From Vitis vinifera (Eukaryota; Streptophyta; Magnoliopsida; Vitales; Vitaceae), in the NCBI RefSeq assembly GCF_030704535.1, contig NC_081807.1, positions 11,299,501 to 11,363,500 of the forward strand: a stretch of 64,000 bases of DNA, read 5' to 3'. Below the pieces are notes generated by a model. The model ran no database searches. It saw nothing but the letters and a program-made list of their open reading frames with translations, and was not told the DNA's origin. The translations under genes and the position numbers were made by a program. The first letter of the stretch is position 1; each line of letters opens with the position of its first letter. Positions 12,131 to 24,921 of the stretch are shown here, piece by piece.

Positions 12131-13370
12131 TGCAACACTGGGATTGCCCATATGGGATCTCACAAACTTCTCTCCTTTCATCTCTTCATGATTTCCATTT
12201 CCTTCTTCCTAATATTCCCTTCTACGACTTCATTCTCCTTCAACTTCACCACCTTTGATGTAAATAGTCATGAAATATTCTTTACACGACACACTCAATG
12301 TTCTTCGGACGGACGCATCCAACTCACCAGAAGCGAGAAGGACCAAGCAATGGATGGTAGTTGGGGTCGAGCCATGTATATCGAGTAGTTGTATCTCTGG
12401 GATCCGACCTCCAGAAATCTAACTGATTTCACTACCAATTTCTCCTTTGTCATTAACTCACAAAACAACTATACTTATGCCGATGGACTTATGTTCTTCC
12501 TTAATGGTACCCAATTGCCTTCAGATGGGTCAGGAGAAGGCCTTGGTCTCGGGAAGGATAAGTGACAAACTCAACTACAATTAGTTTTATTGCAGTGGAG
12601 TTTGATACACATAATAACCCAGAAAAAGGGGATCTGACAGGTAATCATGTTGGTATTGATATTAACTCCATGACATCCGTTAAAACTGTGAACTGGTCCA
12701 ACAATATCAAGGAAAGAAAGCTAAATCATGTTTCCATCAGTTATACTTCTAGTTCACATAATCTGAGTGTTGTCCTAATTACTGACTTCACAGACAATAG
12801 CACAACTTAGCAAAGCCTCTATTACAACGTTGATCTGAGGGATTACCTACCAGATTTCGTTACTATTGGCTTCTCAGGCTCAACAGGACTTTTTTTTTTC
12901 CAGATAAACAGCATCTACTCGTGGAGTTTTAGTTCAACTTTGCAACCTCCCAATTCTGTGGAATCAGGAGAGGGAAAGAAGACAGGAGTTGTGGTGGGAT
13001 TGAGTGTTTGTGCATTTGTTGTGGTGGGTGGGTTGGGATTGGTTTGGTTTTACATGTGGAAGAAGAGACATACTGGGGGAGATCAAGAAGATGGTGGTGA
13101 CAGTCACCTGGCCTTGGATGAAGATTTTGAGAAGGGTACTGGACCGAGGAAGTTTTCCTTTAATGAATTGGCTCTTGCGACCACTAACTTTTCAAAGGGA
13201 GAGAAGCTTGGAGAGGGAGGGTTTGGTGGGGTCTATAGAGGTTTCTTGGGGGAACTGAACTCTTATGTTGCAATTAAGAGAGTAACAAGGAACTCCCAAT
13301 AGGGGATGAAGGAGTACGCATCTGAAGTGAAAATCTTCTGTCGATTAAGGCACCGGAACTTGGTGCAGCT

Positions 13371-14003
13371 TGTTGAGGCCTCGCATCCCTGTGATCCACG
13401 TAGTTGCCAAATGGACGCACGCTTTCAACCAAGATTGAGTTCTGGTTCAATTGTCCCTGCAAAAGATGTCCGAATAGGGTGTCCAGACACACCCTCCGAT
13501 GGTTTTGTCAGCCATGGTTAGAGAGATAAAGCAGTTGGTTTTTTACTAGATATAACAAGCTTACCTTCTTCCTTGTGTGAAGGTTCATATATATAGTGAC
13601 AGAAGCTCTGTCTCCCTCTTTAATGGTGGGGAGACTTTTTGGCTCGTCATGATGCCTCTAGGTGGTGGCAGGGCCATCATCACCTTTAGGGCAGCTGTCA
13701 GAGATCGTGTGAGGTGACTTGCCATCATTCCTATCCTCTCGCTTTGCAGATGGCGGAACGTGGGCCGTGGCAGGCTGTCGGAATGACGTAGTAAGACTTG
13801 CTTGCTTTAGTCAACAATCCGGACAAACATATCCGGATAGGATATGTCGGTCGTCCGGATGTGATGTTTGCAAGTGTCGTGTGCTTCTCCCTGAGGGAGT
13901 CCGAATAGGGGAAACACGCCACGTGTCCACTTAGGAAAATCCGGATGGAGCTGATCCGGATAGAAATGCGTGCCACGTGTCATTAGAGGGAGGGGTCCCT
14001 ACA
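13371..14003 (-). repeat. 3' LTR of the Tat element (633 bp)
   Basis: TG...CA ends, paired with 24922-25522. It keeps two CCACGTGTC motifs about 54 bp apart, where the other LTR has one, and lacks a 22-bp duplication present in the other; the difference 54-22 accounts for the 32-bp length gap. Confidence 0.9.
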
Positions 14004-14017
14004 ATGCCCCCCTTTTA
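14004..14017 (-). other. Polypurine tract of the Tat element
   Basis: On the minus strand TAAAAGGGGGGCAT directly abuts the 3' LTR, the position where plus-strand DNA synthesis is primed. Confidence 0.8.
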
Positions 14018-14773
14018 ACCTGTCCATTTTGTACGAGCAAAATGGGCGGGTTAAAAATGATTGTTTTTTTTAAATTGAGGCTTACTTTTTCCGCTCATTG
14101 AGCCACGTGGTGCGCAGGGGCGAAGAGGAAGAAGAGTATTTATGATGAGCAGCCGTCTCTGGATATTCTCAGGCAGTGTGTCTTTTCAATAATGGCGCAG
14201 CTGAACGGTTAGAATACCGAGAGGCTGTCTCTCATTTAAATAGCAGACCGAGCCTCTCACTCTTGCATTTGTTCTTCTGCATTTTCTGCTTGTAGTGCTT
14301 TCTCTTCAACTTTCTGCGTATCTTCATCTATGAGTGAGTTTCTAGGGTTTCTGCTAGCAATACCCGTGTCATGACGGTGACTGTACCGCGGATTTCATCT
14401 CCATTTCGCCAGTTTACTCTCGGTACATTCACTTTTCTTGCCTTCTCTTCATTGTGTTTGCTTTGTGGTTTGTTTTTTGTTTTTTTGGGCAAGTTTCTTT
14501 GTGACTGGGAGTCGGTATTGGTTTCTAGGGCTTTTTTCAGGGGGTTTTGATCGTGTTTTGGGTGCATTAGGGTTTCTTTTGCCCCCCTGCACCTTTTGTG
14601 GGTTACCGATTCTTCCTTGTGGTAAAGCCAAGGTTTGGGATGAGGATGCTGGTTTATGTTTTCTAAGCGTTTTTTTTTTTTTTTTTTTTGTCGTTAGGGT
14701 TGTGGGGCTGGGTACTTGTTTTTTATTGTTGGATTTCTGCCATGTAGGTTCCGTTTCAACCCTAGCCTCAAAA

Positions 14774-17700
14774 ATGTCTGCGAACAAGGAAGCAACTTCA
14801 TCTAGCTTGTCCGGACAGAGCGGAAAAGATGCGCCCGGAGATGTTCACGCGGAGAAATCCGTGGATAAGTTGAATGTGAGGGAGTTTTGCGAACGCTTCT
14901 GCATCCCAAATGGCGTGTTCGTAGAACTTACGGACAGAGAGGCCGTGTCGACTGAGGAAACTGAGGATAATGCTATCTTCTTTACCAATGAGCAATTCAA
15001 TGCTGGGCTTCGGTTCCCCCTCCCGTCTTTGTTCAAGGAATTTCTTCACTTCACCTAGATTCCTCTGGTTTACATCCATCCCAACATGGTTCGGGTGCTG
15101 ATGGGGTACAACATTCTGAGCATGCTGTTTAATCTGGACCTCTCACTGCTGGAGGTTCTCTTTATCTACTCCATTAAGAAGGTGAAAACTGACATCTTCA
15201 GCTTTATTGCTAGCCTTCCATCCCTTCAGTTGGTAACCAGCCTTCCGGACTCGACCAAGGGGGCCGCCAGGGGACATGTGCTGGTTAAGGGCCTATGGGC
15301 GGGTTTGACGGTGCATCCGGATAGGTGGTTCACTCCCAACCAGTCGTTGAAGGTCCCAGGTATGAATAAGCTACTTCCTGTCCTTCTGTGGTTGCGAGTT
15401 AGTGATTCGTGCCCAATTGGTGTGCCAGCTGATTCGTGTCCAGCTGGTGCTCCTTGAATGAGGGAGTAATCAACAAAATTTATAACCTATAACACCATAT
15501 ACTAGGGTAGCAAAGACAAAGCTACTATAGTATAGCGGCTCCAGGATCGTTCACTAGGAAGGATTAACAAGCTATCAATGATATCAATTCAAAGTGAATT
15601 GGTTTTGTTTCATTTCAAGGTTAGCTTAAGAAATAAAACACAAACTTTGATTGGTGAAGATTTAGACTTAAACTAGCTAACACAATAAGTAATGGGAATA
15701 ACTTAGGAAGAAAAACATTCCTTGGAGAGTTAGGTTCACTGGGGTGGTTCCTCATGCAAAAGACACGGCTCCGGTCAGATGGTTCATTTCCTCGCGTTAG
15801 AGATTCAACATATAGTCAATTCTCTAACCGGCGTTGTACAGATACATCCTTCAATTAGATTTCACTTTAATTCTCTCACTGATGCAACTTGCAATGGTTT
15901 AAGCCTCTCACTAAGCCTTAACCATTCAAGGTGATCTTTAACCTTGGACTTCCCTTCTCAAGCTCGCACGAGATAACTAATGGATGTCTCTTTGGAGTCC
16001 AAAAGCTTACCAAGTGTTGGAAATTCCAGAAAATCCTACCTTAAAGTCACCTCCCAGAGGCTCGCAAGGGGTAAACTAGTGCATCTCCATGGTTGGAAAT
16101 CACTTGCCTTACCAAGTGTTGGCCCAGGTGACTCTAAGGTGTTTTAAGTTAACTAAAAACATAGAAATCATTAAAGGATTTCACTTCCTCTTCATTACTA
16201 GCTAAAACCACAGAGCTTTGCATTCTTGCACTTGGAACCTTCCCCGGCAACCTTAGCTCCAAGGAACTAGAGGTTTAGTTACTCATTCTCTGGAGAAAAC
16301 TCCTCAGAGAGTTCATAACTTAGTAATAAATAAAAAATACAAAGTGAAAAGGTAAGGCAATACAAAGAACTGAACTTTACTTGCTTACTCAGAATTTTAC
16401 AAAAGGATCTCCTCTCTGAGAACAGGCTCCCGAGAGGTATATATATGAACATAATATAAAACTAATTATTACATAGATATTTTCTCTTTTTACTAACTTA
16501 AAAGCTAAGGAATCTTGTAATTGGTGGCTTATAAGGAGTATTTCGGGATTTAGATAACAAAAATATGATGTAAAATATCTCCCAATGTCGGTAGCAAATA
16601 TCGGGATGCTCCAGGAACCATTTCGCAAGAGAAAATGGTGTCTGCGAGATTTCGCAGACACTCAAGAGGGCTGCAAAATCATTTCGCAACAACATGCTAT
16701 CTTCGCAGGGCTGCGAAGTTGGCTTCCACCTTGAGGTTCCCAGCTTCCCTCTCGTGGTATATGTCGGGCAACTTCAAAAGGAAATACACCCTACTGTACA
16801 AAAAGGCTACGGAATCACTTCGCAACAAAAGGGTGATTTCGCAGCACTTTGCAAAATGCTTCCTTCAGCTCGGAGTGATTGGCTTGCAATGGCTGTAACT
16901 TCTTCGTTTCAACTCCGAATTATACACCGTTTAAAGCATTAGATTGTTGACTTCCTAAGCTTTGAAATGGTATATAGCATACATCAATTGGACTTCAGAA
17001 AGTGCTCCAAAAGTGGCTGCTACGACTGTCATCAAGAATATGCTTCATGGCAGATTCTCTTTACTTTTTCTCCTTGCAATCCGGATTTACTCTTGGCAAA
17101 TGACTTCTAAGCTTTGTCCAAGATTCCTCATAACTCTCCTCAGTCTTGACTTGCTTTGGTGATCAAATTACTAACAAAAACACCAAAACTTACATAAAGT
17201 GATTAAAATTCCTTTCAAGGGTCCTTAACATGCCAATTGAGTTAAAAGGCCTAAACTACTACTCAAAAGTGTTTAAAAGAATTAATTATAAGCTATCAAA
17301 TAGCACTTTTTGAGTAGTAATCAGTTAGGTCAACATTGTTAGGTGGCTGACATGCTTTGCTTTCTTGGGTGCAGGCAAAGATAAAAGGGGGAAGCTGGTA
17401 GAATGGGTGGAGAAAGCCTCGTTCGATCGGTTGAACAGGCTTTTTGAGATTGCGGCGGCTAAGAGGAGTTGTGAAACGCTTCTCTTCGCGTAGAATCTCC
17501 GATCGGTTACCCAGGAGCCCCAGCCGTATGTACTCAACATACTCCCGAGACGGTTGCCCAAAAAGGTGGTGAGTGGAGAACACTTTGTTCTCCAAGATCT
17601 CCCATCCTACGTGGCGGTGCGGAAGGCAGACGCCCGGGCACGCAAAGCCCGTCTCAACGATCGGGATGAGAAAAGGCAAGAATGACTTTTGCGGAAGGCT

Positions 17701-19211
17701 TCTGGTGGTAAACGCCCCGTGTCCCCTCCACCTGTTGGCGCTCTAGCGAAAAAGAAGAAGAAAAAGGTTCACAATAAGGGAAAAGAAATAAAACTCCCAA
17801 CTCCCCTAAAGGAAGTTGTAATACACCGCCAACTTTCGTTCAAGGAATAATAATAAGAACGCCAGATCCCTCCGTCCTGCCCTCTGTTTCAAGCGGCTCC
17901 GGACGTCTTGCGGGTCTAAACAGATCGGGGCCATCAGTGCTAGCTTTTGTATGGATGACTCTTCTGGCTGAGGAAGCAACCTCAGTGTGCCAGCCCGGCT
18001 CTTCTCCTCCAGACGCGGATGTAGCCGAGGCCTCTTGTGCTGAAACGTTGCCTCCTATGGGGCTTCCAATGGAAGAAATGGGGGTTAAAAGTCAGGGTTT
18101 GCCTCCTTGCGAGCCAAGCTCCCTTGCGCTTGTACCGGTGAAGGAGCCAGCTACAGGGAGGTCTCGTCCGACCTGCGACTTAAAGTCTAGCATCAGCGGG
18201 CGGCTTCAGGATATTCTTCTAGAAGTCAACTGCTCATCCGTCCAGGAGGATCATTCGGAGGGGAGTGAGACGGAGATAGCAGAAGAAAACCCAACCGCCC
18301 CGGTGTTGGTCCTGGATGAGGGATCACCCGAAGAGACCCAGCCGGCCGTGAATGATGGGGCCCCAGATCCAGAGAAGGAGTCACACCCTACTGCCTCGTT
18401 AGGGGGAAATCCAGTTGATGATGCGGCTTGCATCTCCGCTAGCCCTTTCAGCTATGCGGAGTTGGGAGAGATGCTAAAACGGATTCCATCCGGCTCAGAT
18501 GTTGATGTGCCTTCAGCAAAAATGTTCGAAGCGACGGAAATGGTATAGTTTTACTTCTTGATTTTTCTTGCCATACTGATGTGTTTGTCACATGGGTTGT
18601 AATTTTTCACTTCTTGTTTTGTGGGTTTTTCTGCAGTTGGTAAGCGGTATTAGTGGCATGGCTCAACAACGCGATCTTTTTTCGGACCTACTGCGGACTG
18701 CCGATTATATGAAGGCCTTCGTCTCCCAACGCATCAACAATGAGGAGGAACTGCGCTTGATATTGGAGCAGACTGAAGCCAGTTGATCCGCTACCCGGAG
18801 GGCTCTGAAGAGAGTGCCGAAGCTTTGAAGAAATCCCAAGAGGACAACGAAGCTCTCCGGATAGAGCTAGCTGAGGCAAAGAGTCGGGAGGAATCTACAG
18901 ATGCCCGCCTGCATGAGGCGGAGGGCGAGATGGCCTAGCTGAGGGGAGAAGTGAGGCAACTCCGGACAGAGGTGTTCATTGAAAAAAAGCAGAGAAAGGA
19001 ATTGTAGTTGCGTTTATTAGCGCAAAAAGAAGAGTTGGAGGTTGAGTTTGCTACGGAAAGGGGGGAACTCGAAACGGACTACCAGAAGTAGGTATACGAG
19101 ATGTATCTTTTTGGCTACCGTTGCTGCATGAAGAAGCATGGCATCAAACAGGACATCCCTTCGATTCCCCCGGGTGAGGAAGAGAAGCTGCGCGGCAAGC
19201 CTTCCCAATGA
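14774..19211 (+). pseudogene. Antisense gene of the Tat element (Transposase_28 'putative gypsy-type transposon' domain plus coiled coil), degraded
   Basis: A spliced gene on the strand opposite gag-pol. Exon 1 (14774-15359, start MSANKEATSS) contains VREFCERFCIPNGVFVELTD, then the domain core RFPLPSLFKEFLHF, VYIHPNMVRVLMGYNI and GLWAGLTVHPDRWF. It has one in-frame TAG at about 15056 and ends at donor CCCAG|GTATGAATAAG. The acceptor TTGGGTGCAG leads to an exon from 17375 (GKDKRGKLVEWVEKASFDRL) with lesions. Acidic low-complexity exons follow at 17937-18548 and about 18636-18786. A charged coiled-coil tail (EALRIELAEAKSREESTDAR and similar) ends in TGA at 19209-19211. Antisense genes at this location are known for Tat/Ogre-type elements; their function is unknown. 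A solo LTR occupies the first intron. Confidence 0.65.
15403..17323 (-). repeat. Solo LTR of the Athila-like family, nested in the Tat element
   Basis: 1921 bp. The + strand starts TGATTCGTGCCCAATTGG and ends TTTTGAGTAGTAATCA, flanked on both sides by the exact 5-bp duplication gttag (15398-15402 and 17324-17328). It is clearly the same family as the LTRs at 36395-38386 and 42901-44892 but lacks their 74-bp terminal extension. It is left by recombination between the LTRs of a former full element, in the same orientation as the full element. Confidence 0.93.
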
Positions 19212-19362
19212 GAGCTTTTCTTTTTGTAATTTTTACTGCTAACTTCTCCCTATATTTTGTAGTCTGGAGAAATTTTTGTATACAATTTTCACAAGTATTA
19301 ATAAAACATACTTATTCATATTTGTACCTCTATTTTTCTTTCATTAGTAATACTACTTTAGA

Positions 19363-21563
19363 TTAGATACATTCCATGGTCGGAGCAATGGGGTTCCGTC
19401 TAGCTTTTGTAGCTCTACTTTCACTTGTCTTACATACTATATAGAGGCCTTCCCAGTTGGCTTGAAACTTTCCTGCCCCTATCTCAATAGTATTTTTGAA
19501 AACCTTTCTTAGGACCAACGTACCATTTTTAAAGCTCTTGAGCCTTGCCTTGCGATTGTAGTGAGCGGCTGCCCTTTGTTGATAGTCAGCCATCCGGATG
19601 GATGCGGTTTCTCTTATCTCGTCTGCCAGTCCAAATTTCTTCCTAACTCCGCATTTGCATCATCTTGCCTTCCTGCCTCGGTCCGGATAGTGGATAGCCC
19701 TATTTAAGTAGGAATGACTACGTCCATACCGTATGCGAGGGCGAAGGGAGTGTTTCCTGTCAGACGTCCGGGTGTAGTTCAATAAGCCCATAGGACGCCG
19801 AGTAGCTCTTCCACCCACTTTCCTTTGGCTTGCTCGAGCCTTTTCTTTAAGGCAGTTATTAGGGTCTTGTTTGTGGCCTCTGCTTGTCCATTGCTTTGAG
19901 GATAACGAGGTGTGGAGTATGAATTTCGGATGTTTAGCTCTGAACAGAAATTCCGGAAAGCGATGCTATCAAACCGTGGATCGTTGTCGGCTATAATGGT
20001 TTGGGGGATTCCAAAGCGGCAGACGATGTTCTTCCATACGAATTTGGTGACATCTTTGTCTTTGATGCTAACGTATGCTTCAGCTTCCACCCATTTACTA
20101 AAGTAATCTGTGGCAACGAGTAGGAATTTCTTCTAGGCAGCTGCAGCTGGTAGGGGTCCTACTATGTCCATGCCCCACTGTGCGAAGGGCCAAGGGCCTG
20201 AAATTGGTTTCAACGTCTCCGACGGCATATGTGGTATGGGGGCATGCCTTTGACACTTGTCACATTTTTTGACATATGCTGCCGCATCTTTTTTCATCGT
20301 GGGCCAGTAATACCCTTGCGAATGGGCCCTGTGCGCCAGAGATCGACCCCCAGAATGGTTTCCACATATCCCCTCATTCAACTCAGCTAAAACGTACAGG
20401 GCTTCTGAGTGGTTTAGGCACCTGAGATAGGGACCTGTAAAGGAGCGCTTGTACAAGTGTTCCTCGATCAGGGTGAAACGCGCGGCTTGCACCCGAATCT
20501 TGTGTGCCTGCTTGGGCTCTTCGGGCAGAGTGCTTGCCCGGAGGTACTTTATGATGACTTCCATCCAACCTTGGTTGTCTGCTTGGCTTGCCTCAATGGT
20601 ATTGCAAGTGGAGGCTTCCGTGACGGAAGGATTGGCTTGCACATGCATAGGCAATAATATGGCTTCTTTGATGGGGAGGGAAGCAGCTATGCCTGCCAGG
20701 GCGTCAGCATGTCCATTTTCAGTTCGTCTAATTTTTTCGATTGTCCATTCGGTGAATCGTTGTAAGGTGTCCCTTACTTTAGTTAGATATTGCGCCATGT
20801 GCGCATCCTTAGCTTCGTATTCCTTCTGAAGGTGCCTTACCACGAGTTGGGAATCACTATAGACCCGGAGCTTGGAGACGGATAGAGCCAGGGTGAGGTC
20901 CAATCCGGATAAGATGGCCTCATACTCCGCTTCATTGTTAGAGGCGGGGAACCCCAGCCGGATGGATTGCTTCAGATGTTCTCCTGTTGGGAACTGCAAT
21001 AGGAGCCCTACTCCGGATCTTGATGCCCGGGAGGCTCCATCGACCCACAAAGTCCACCACTCTTTTTCACTTGGTTCTTTGTGCTGGATAGGCTTTCGGG
21101 AGTATTCCAGCACGAAGTCAGCCATCACTTGGCATTTCATGGACAACCTAGGTTGGAACTCGATTCCATATTCACTCAACTCTATGGCCCATTGAAGCAT
21201 TCTTCCGGTTAAGTCTGGTTTGTGCAGAATGTTGCGAAGAGGCTGGTCAGTTAGCAAGACCACCGGGTGGGCTTGGAAATAAGGGCGGAGCTTCTGGGCG
21301 GCATTTCGAAGAGCTAAGGTCGTTAGCTCCATCTTTGAATACCTAGTTTCTACGTCCGCCAACGCTCTACTGACGTAATAAATAGGTTTTTGCTCATTGG
21401 GCAAGGGGCAGCGAAATAGAGCAGTGCTGATTGTCCACTCCAATACAGCCAGATACATATACAATTTTTCTCCAGTGATGGGGCTGCTTAGAATGGGCGG
21501 TTGCATGAGGCAATGCTTAATTTTTTCGAAAGCGCTCTGACAGCTGTCCGTCCATCTGCTCAC
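19363..21563 (-). pseudogene. Tat element pol 3' part: RNase H, second RNase H and integrase
   Basis: The frame 21563-20133 starts in the RT connection/RNase H region (PIYYVSRALADVETRYSKME). It then has a second RNase H-like domain typical of Tat elements (WTLWVDGASRASRSGVGLLL, NNEAEYEAILSGL, YSDSQLVVRHL), then the integrase zinc domain H-x-H/C-x2-C (NHSGGRSLAHRAHSQG, CDKCQRH). The frame breaks at about 20133. The integrase core continues at 20090-19779 ([17 protein letters not shown] and [17 protein letters not shown], with D and E in place), and the C-terminal domain at 19593-19363 (MADYQQRAAAHYNRKARLKS). The breaks make the polyprotein non-functional. Confidence 0.85.
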
Positions 21564-21628
21564 TCCAGCTTTTCGTATTGCTAAGAAGAAGGGTCGTAGT
21601 TCATCAGTGAAGCGGGCTATAAAGCGAC

Positions 21629-22491
21629 CTAGCGCAACAAGCTTGCCTGTGAGGCGCTGTAATTCCTTTTTGTTCTTGGGGGTGGTGTTTCTATGACCGC
21701 CTTCACTTGATCCGGGCTAACCTCTATCCCCCTTTGGCTGACCATAAATCTCAGGAATTTGCCAGCACTTACGCCAAATGCGCATTTGGAAGGATTTAAC
21801 TTCATGTCATACTTCCTTAAGAGTTGGAAGACTTCTTGTAAATGGAGGACATGTTCCTCTCGGGTTTTGCTTTTAACCACGATATCGTCAATATATACCT
21901 CTACTGTGCGGCCGACAAGAGGTTTGAAGATCTTTGTCATCAGTTTCTGATAAGTGGCGCCAGCGTTTTTGAGTCTGAATGGCATGACTTTGTAACAATA
22001 AAGACCGTGTGGCATTATGAAGACTGTCTTTTCTTCGTCAGCCGGGTACATGAGGATTTGGTGGTATCCAGAGAAGGCGTCCAAGAAGGAGAGCATTCCT
22101 TGCCCCGCAGTGGAATCCACAATTTGATCTATTCATGGTAAAGGGAAACTGTCTTTTGGGCATGCATTATTGAGGTTCGTGTAGTCGACGCATACCCGCC
22201 ATTTGCCTTCCTTTTTGGGTACCACCATACGTTTTCCAACCAATCCAGGTAATCTACTTCTCTGATGAATCCGACTACTAGCAACTTGTCAATCTCATTC
22301 CGGATAATTTTTTGCCTATCCGGGTGAAAAAGTTTAACCCTCTGCCGGACGGGCCTTGTTGTTGGCAAGATGTTAAGCTTATGAGAGACGATGGATGGAT
22401 GAATTCCCTTCATATCCGAATGTGCCCATGCGAAAACGTCATGGCTTTGTCGGAGGGTGTCTTGGATGTTTCGGGTCTCTTCACTTGTCAA
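21629..22491 (-). pseudogene. Tat element reverse transcriptase, frameshifted
   Basis: Two overlapping frames hold the RT: the N-terminal part at 22491-22129 (RQKIIRNEIDKLLVVGFIRE) and the palm at 22120-21629 (LSFLDAFSGYHQILM, then VEVYIDDIVVKSK, the YIDD catalytic box). The frame change near 22130 and degraded text at the start show it is inactive. Confidence 0.85.
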
Positions 22492-22593
22492 GAGGGAACT
22501 GATATATGCAAGGTGAGTTTCTTCTTCCGAAATTTGGATCGTCTACAAGGGATCTGCTACCGGGGGATCTTTGTTCGCCGGACTCAGTGATTG

Positions 22594-23082
22594 TTATTGG
22601 TCCCATGCGTTGGAGGATTCAGGGAGGGGTTCGTTCTCCTGACTGGTTCCTGCCTCTCGTGCTATTTGGTAGCATTGGCGAGCGGCTAACTGGCTGCCAT
22701 ATAGGTCTATTTGCCCATCTTTGGTAAGGAAGCTTACCATTTGATGATACGTAGAGGGGATGACTTTCATGTAGTGCAGCCATGTGCGCCCCAAGATGAC
22801 ATTGAAGGGTGATAAATCTTGTACCACCGAAAATTGTACATTGAGAGTGACTGGGCCAGCTTGGACCGGCAGTACAATATCTCCCAAGGAAGTAGTTGAC
22901 GACCCGTTGAATCCGGACAAGATTCGCCCAGGATTTTCGAGGCCTGTGAGACTGTGCCCCATGTGGCTAACGACTGATGCTTGTACAAGATCGGTCGAGC
23001 TGCCCGGGTCAACTAGGATGCGTCTCACGTCGAAGTCTCCTATTTCTAGGGACAGGATGAGGGCGTCGCGGTGCGATTGCAA
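22594..23082 (-). pseudogene. Tat element aspartic protease
   Basis: The minus strand reads RRILVDPGSSTDLVQASVV and FNVILGRTWLH. The active-site motif is DPGSS, a known variant of DTGS/DSGS in this lineage, followed by the ILGR flap-side block. It processes the Gag-Pol polyprotein in active elements. It lies between gag and RT, separated by frame breaks. Confidence 0.8.
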
Positions 23083-23361
23083 TATCCGTGTGGGGTCTAC
23101 TGGTGGGAAAATGATTGTTCCATCTATGGGGTGAGGGCCCCCCCAACTATCCTAGGCCTGATGGAGTTGACATGCTCATGCACTGATGCTGCCTGCAACA
23201 ACCTTTGTCTCTTTCGTTTAGTTGTACTCCTCGTCGGATGGGCCTTCGTTAATATAGTTTATAATTGCTTTGGGGGCGGCTGGGGCCCTGGGGATTCTAG
23301 AGTTGTGATTTCGGGAAGCGTCTCCACCTCTAGCATCTGAGCGGAGGTATTGCTTTAAATG

Positions 23362-24743
23362 TCATGCCTTTATGAGCCTTTCGACCAAATAATGGAGGCA
23401 CCTGCACGCCTTCGTTGTGTGACCATGCTCCTTATGGAAGACACATTTTTTACTATGATCCCTTTTGGATGGGTCCGTTTCGAGGGGTCTAGGCCACCTG
23501 AAGTCAGACATGTCTTGGATCATAGGGAGAAGCTTCTCATATGATATGGAAAGGGGTGTGAGGGGTGGCATTTCCGGGCGACTTGGCCCTTCCTGCCTTA
23601 GATCGGACGACCTTGGCCGGTCCAGAAGTTTGACACTTCTTTCTGCACCACTTCTAGGTGCCTACCCAACAACCAAGACTCGATGGGTGGCTGCTCGCAC
23701 ATCATCTTCGAGCATTGAATGTTTGCTTGCACGCCGGAACAAGTCGTCCATCGTCGTAGGAGGCTTTTTAGCGAGTAATTCGAAAAATGGGGTGCCTGGA
23801 CAGATGCTTCGCTTGAAGATCTGCAGGACAGCGTCCATGCTGTAAGCCTCTACCTATAGTACGGCCTTACCAAACCGCTTTACGAACTCCCTTAAAGACT
23901 CGTTATCTTGCATTTTTATGTTTTGCAGCGTGCTGATGTTCTGCTTATGCCGAGTGGAACATAAGTATTGTCCCACGAAGGCTTCCGACAGGTCCCTGAA
24001 ATTCTCCATAGAGTTGGGAGGTAGGCGGTGAAACCATGAGAGGGCTTGCTCTTGTAGGCTGGCGAGGAATACTTTGCATAGCAGCGCATCGTTTCCTATA
24101 TCGAGAGTCATGAGTTGACGATAATGCATGATATGGTCAAAGGGGTCGTTGGACCCATCGTACGTGGAGAATTTAGGCACGAGGAATCCCCTTGGGGGCT
24201 CGTAATGATAATATGAGAGTAGAAAGGCGTGGAGAGCATGTCATCCAGCCTTTTGCTGATGGAGCCAATGGGTGGCTCGTTTGGGAGGTTTCTCCCAGCT
24301 TGTCGTACCGCTAGGTGCGATTGAACGTTCTACACCATAAGGGTGACCATGGGGTCACGGTGCGGGAGAACGTTCTGCACCATAGGGGTGACCATAGGGT
24401 CAGGGTACGTTTCCCAGGATGTGGCCACTGGCGACCTTGGCCTCCCAGGCTTCTGTGGGCCTAGTCTTGCGCGCATTGAGTCTGATAACTGGGGTTTTTT
24501 GTCACGTTGTCTTTTTGCTAAAAAATGAGTAGAATATGAGCTTTCCTCATGGGGAGCTCGGTGCATGGGCGTGTGTGGCTCATGTGGTCTAGCGTTGCAT
24601 GTTCCTGGGATTGCTTTTGCTGCCCCAAGGTATATTGATTCTGGGTCAGACCTTGAGTTTGCTACCTGACCTCTTGAGTGCTGACGATGGGGAGGCCCCG
24701 TTGATGAAACTTGTATGCGCAACACCGCGTTTTCTTCTCTCAA
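23362..24743 (-). pseudogene. Tat element gag
   Basis: Three frame-broken pieces: 24743-24330 (N-terminal, arginine/proline-rich), 24180-23854 with the retrotransposon gag core (FSTYDGSNDPFDHIMHYRQL, FLASLQEQALSWFHRLPPNS, FRDLSEAFVGQYLCS), and 23571-23362 ending in a CHC-type knuckle (CVFHKEHGHTTKAC). It forms the virus-like particle in active copies. Confidence 0.8.
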
Positions 24744-24901
24744 TCTTTCTGTCTCCTAGAGGAGAGCTTGCAGTTGTCGCTTGCTTGCCAACTGTCTTCT
24801 TTCGATGGCTCGACGCCATTCAAAATTATCTTCCTCTTCCCTAGCAGACGAGCGGCTTCGGGAAGGTGTGGCCATCTTTGCTGGTGACTGAATCAGCGTT
24901 T

Positions 24902-24921
24902 TTTCCCACAGACGATGCCAA
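24902..24921 (-). other. Primer-binding site of the Tat element
   Basis: Immediately next to the 5' LTR the minus strand reads TTGGCATCGTCTGTGGGAAA, resembling the TTGGCGCC-GTCTGTGGG type used by many Tat elements but with substitutions. Confidence 0.6.

Noticed and set aside
14449..14787. Lysine-rich minus-strand frame
   Set aside because: It is the reverse of a T-rich stretch in the leader of the antisense gene; no protein resemblance.
20449..23134. Several + strand frames of 60-126 codons
   Set aside because: They are antisense shadows of the Tat protease, RT and RNase H/integrase, which are recognised on the minus strand.
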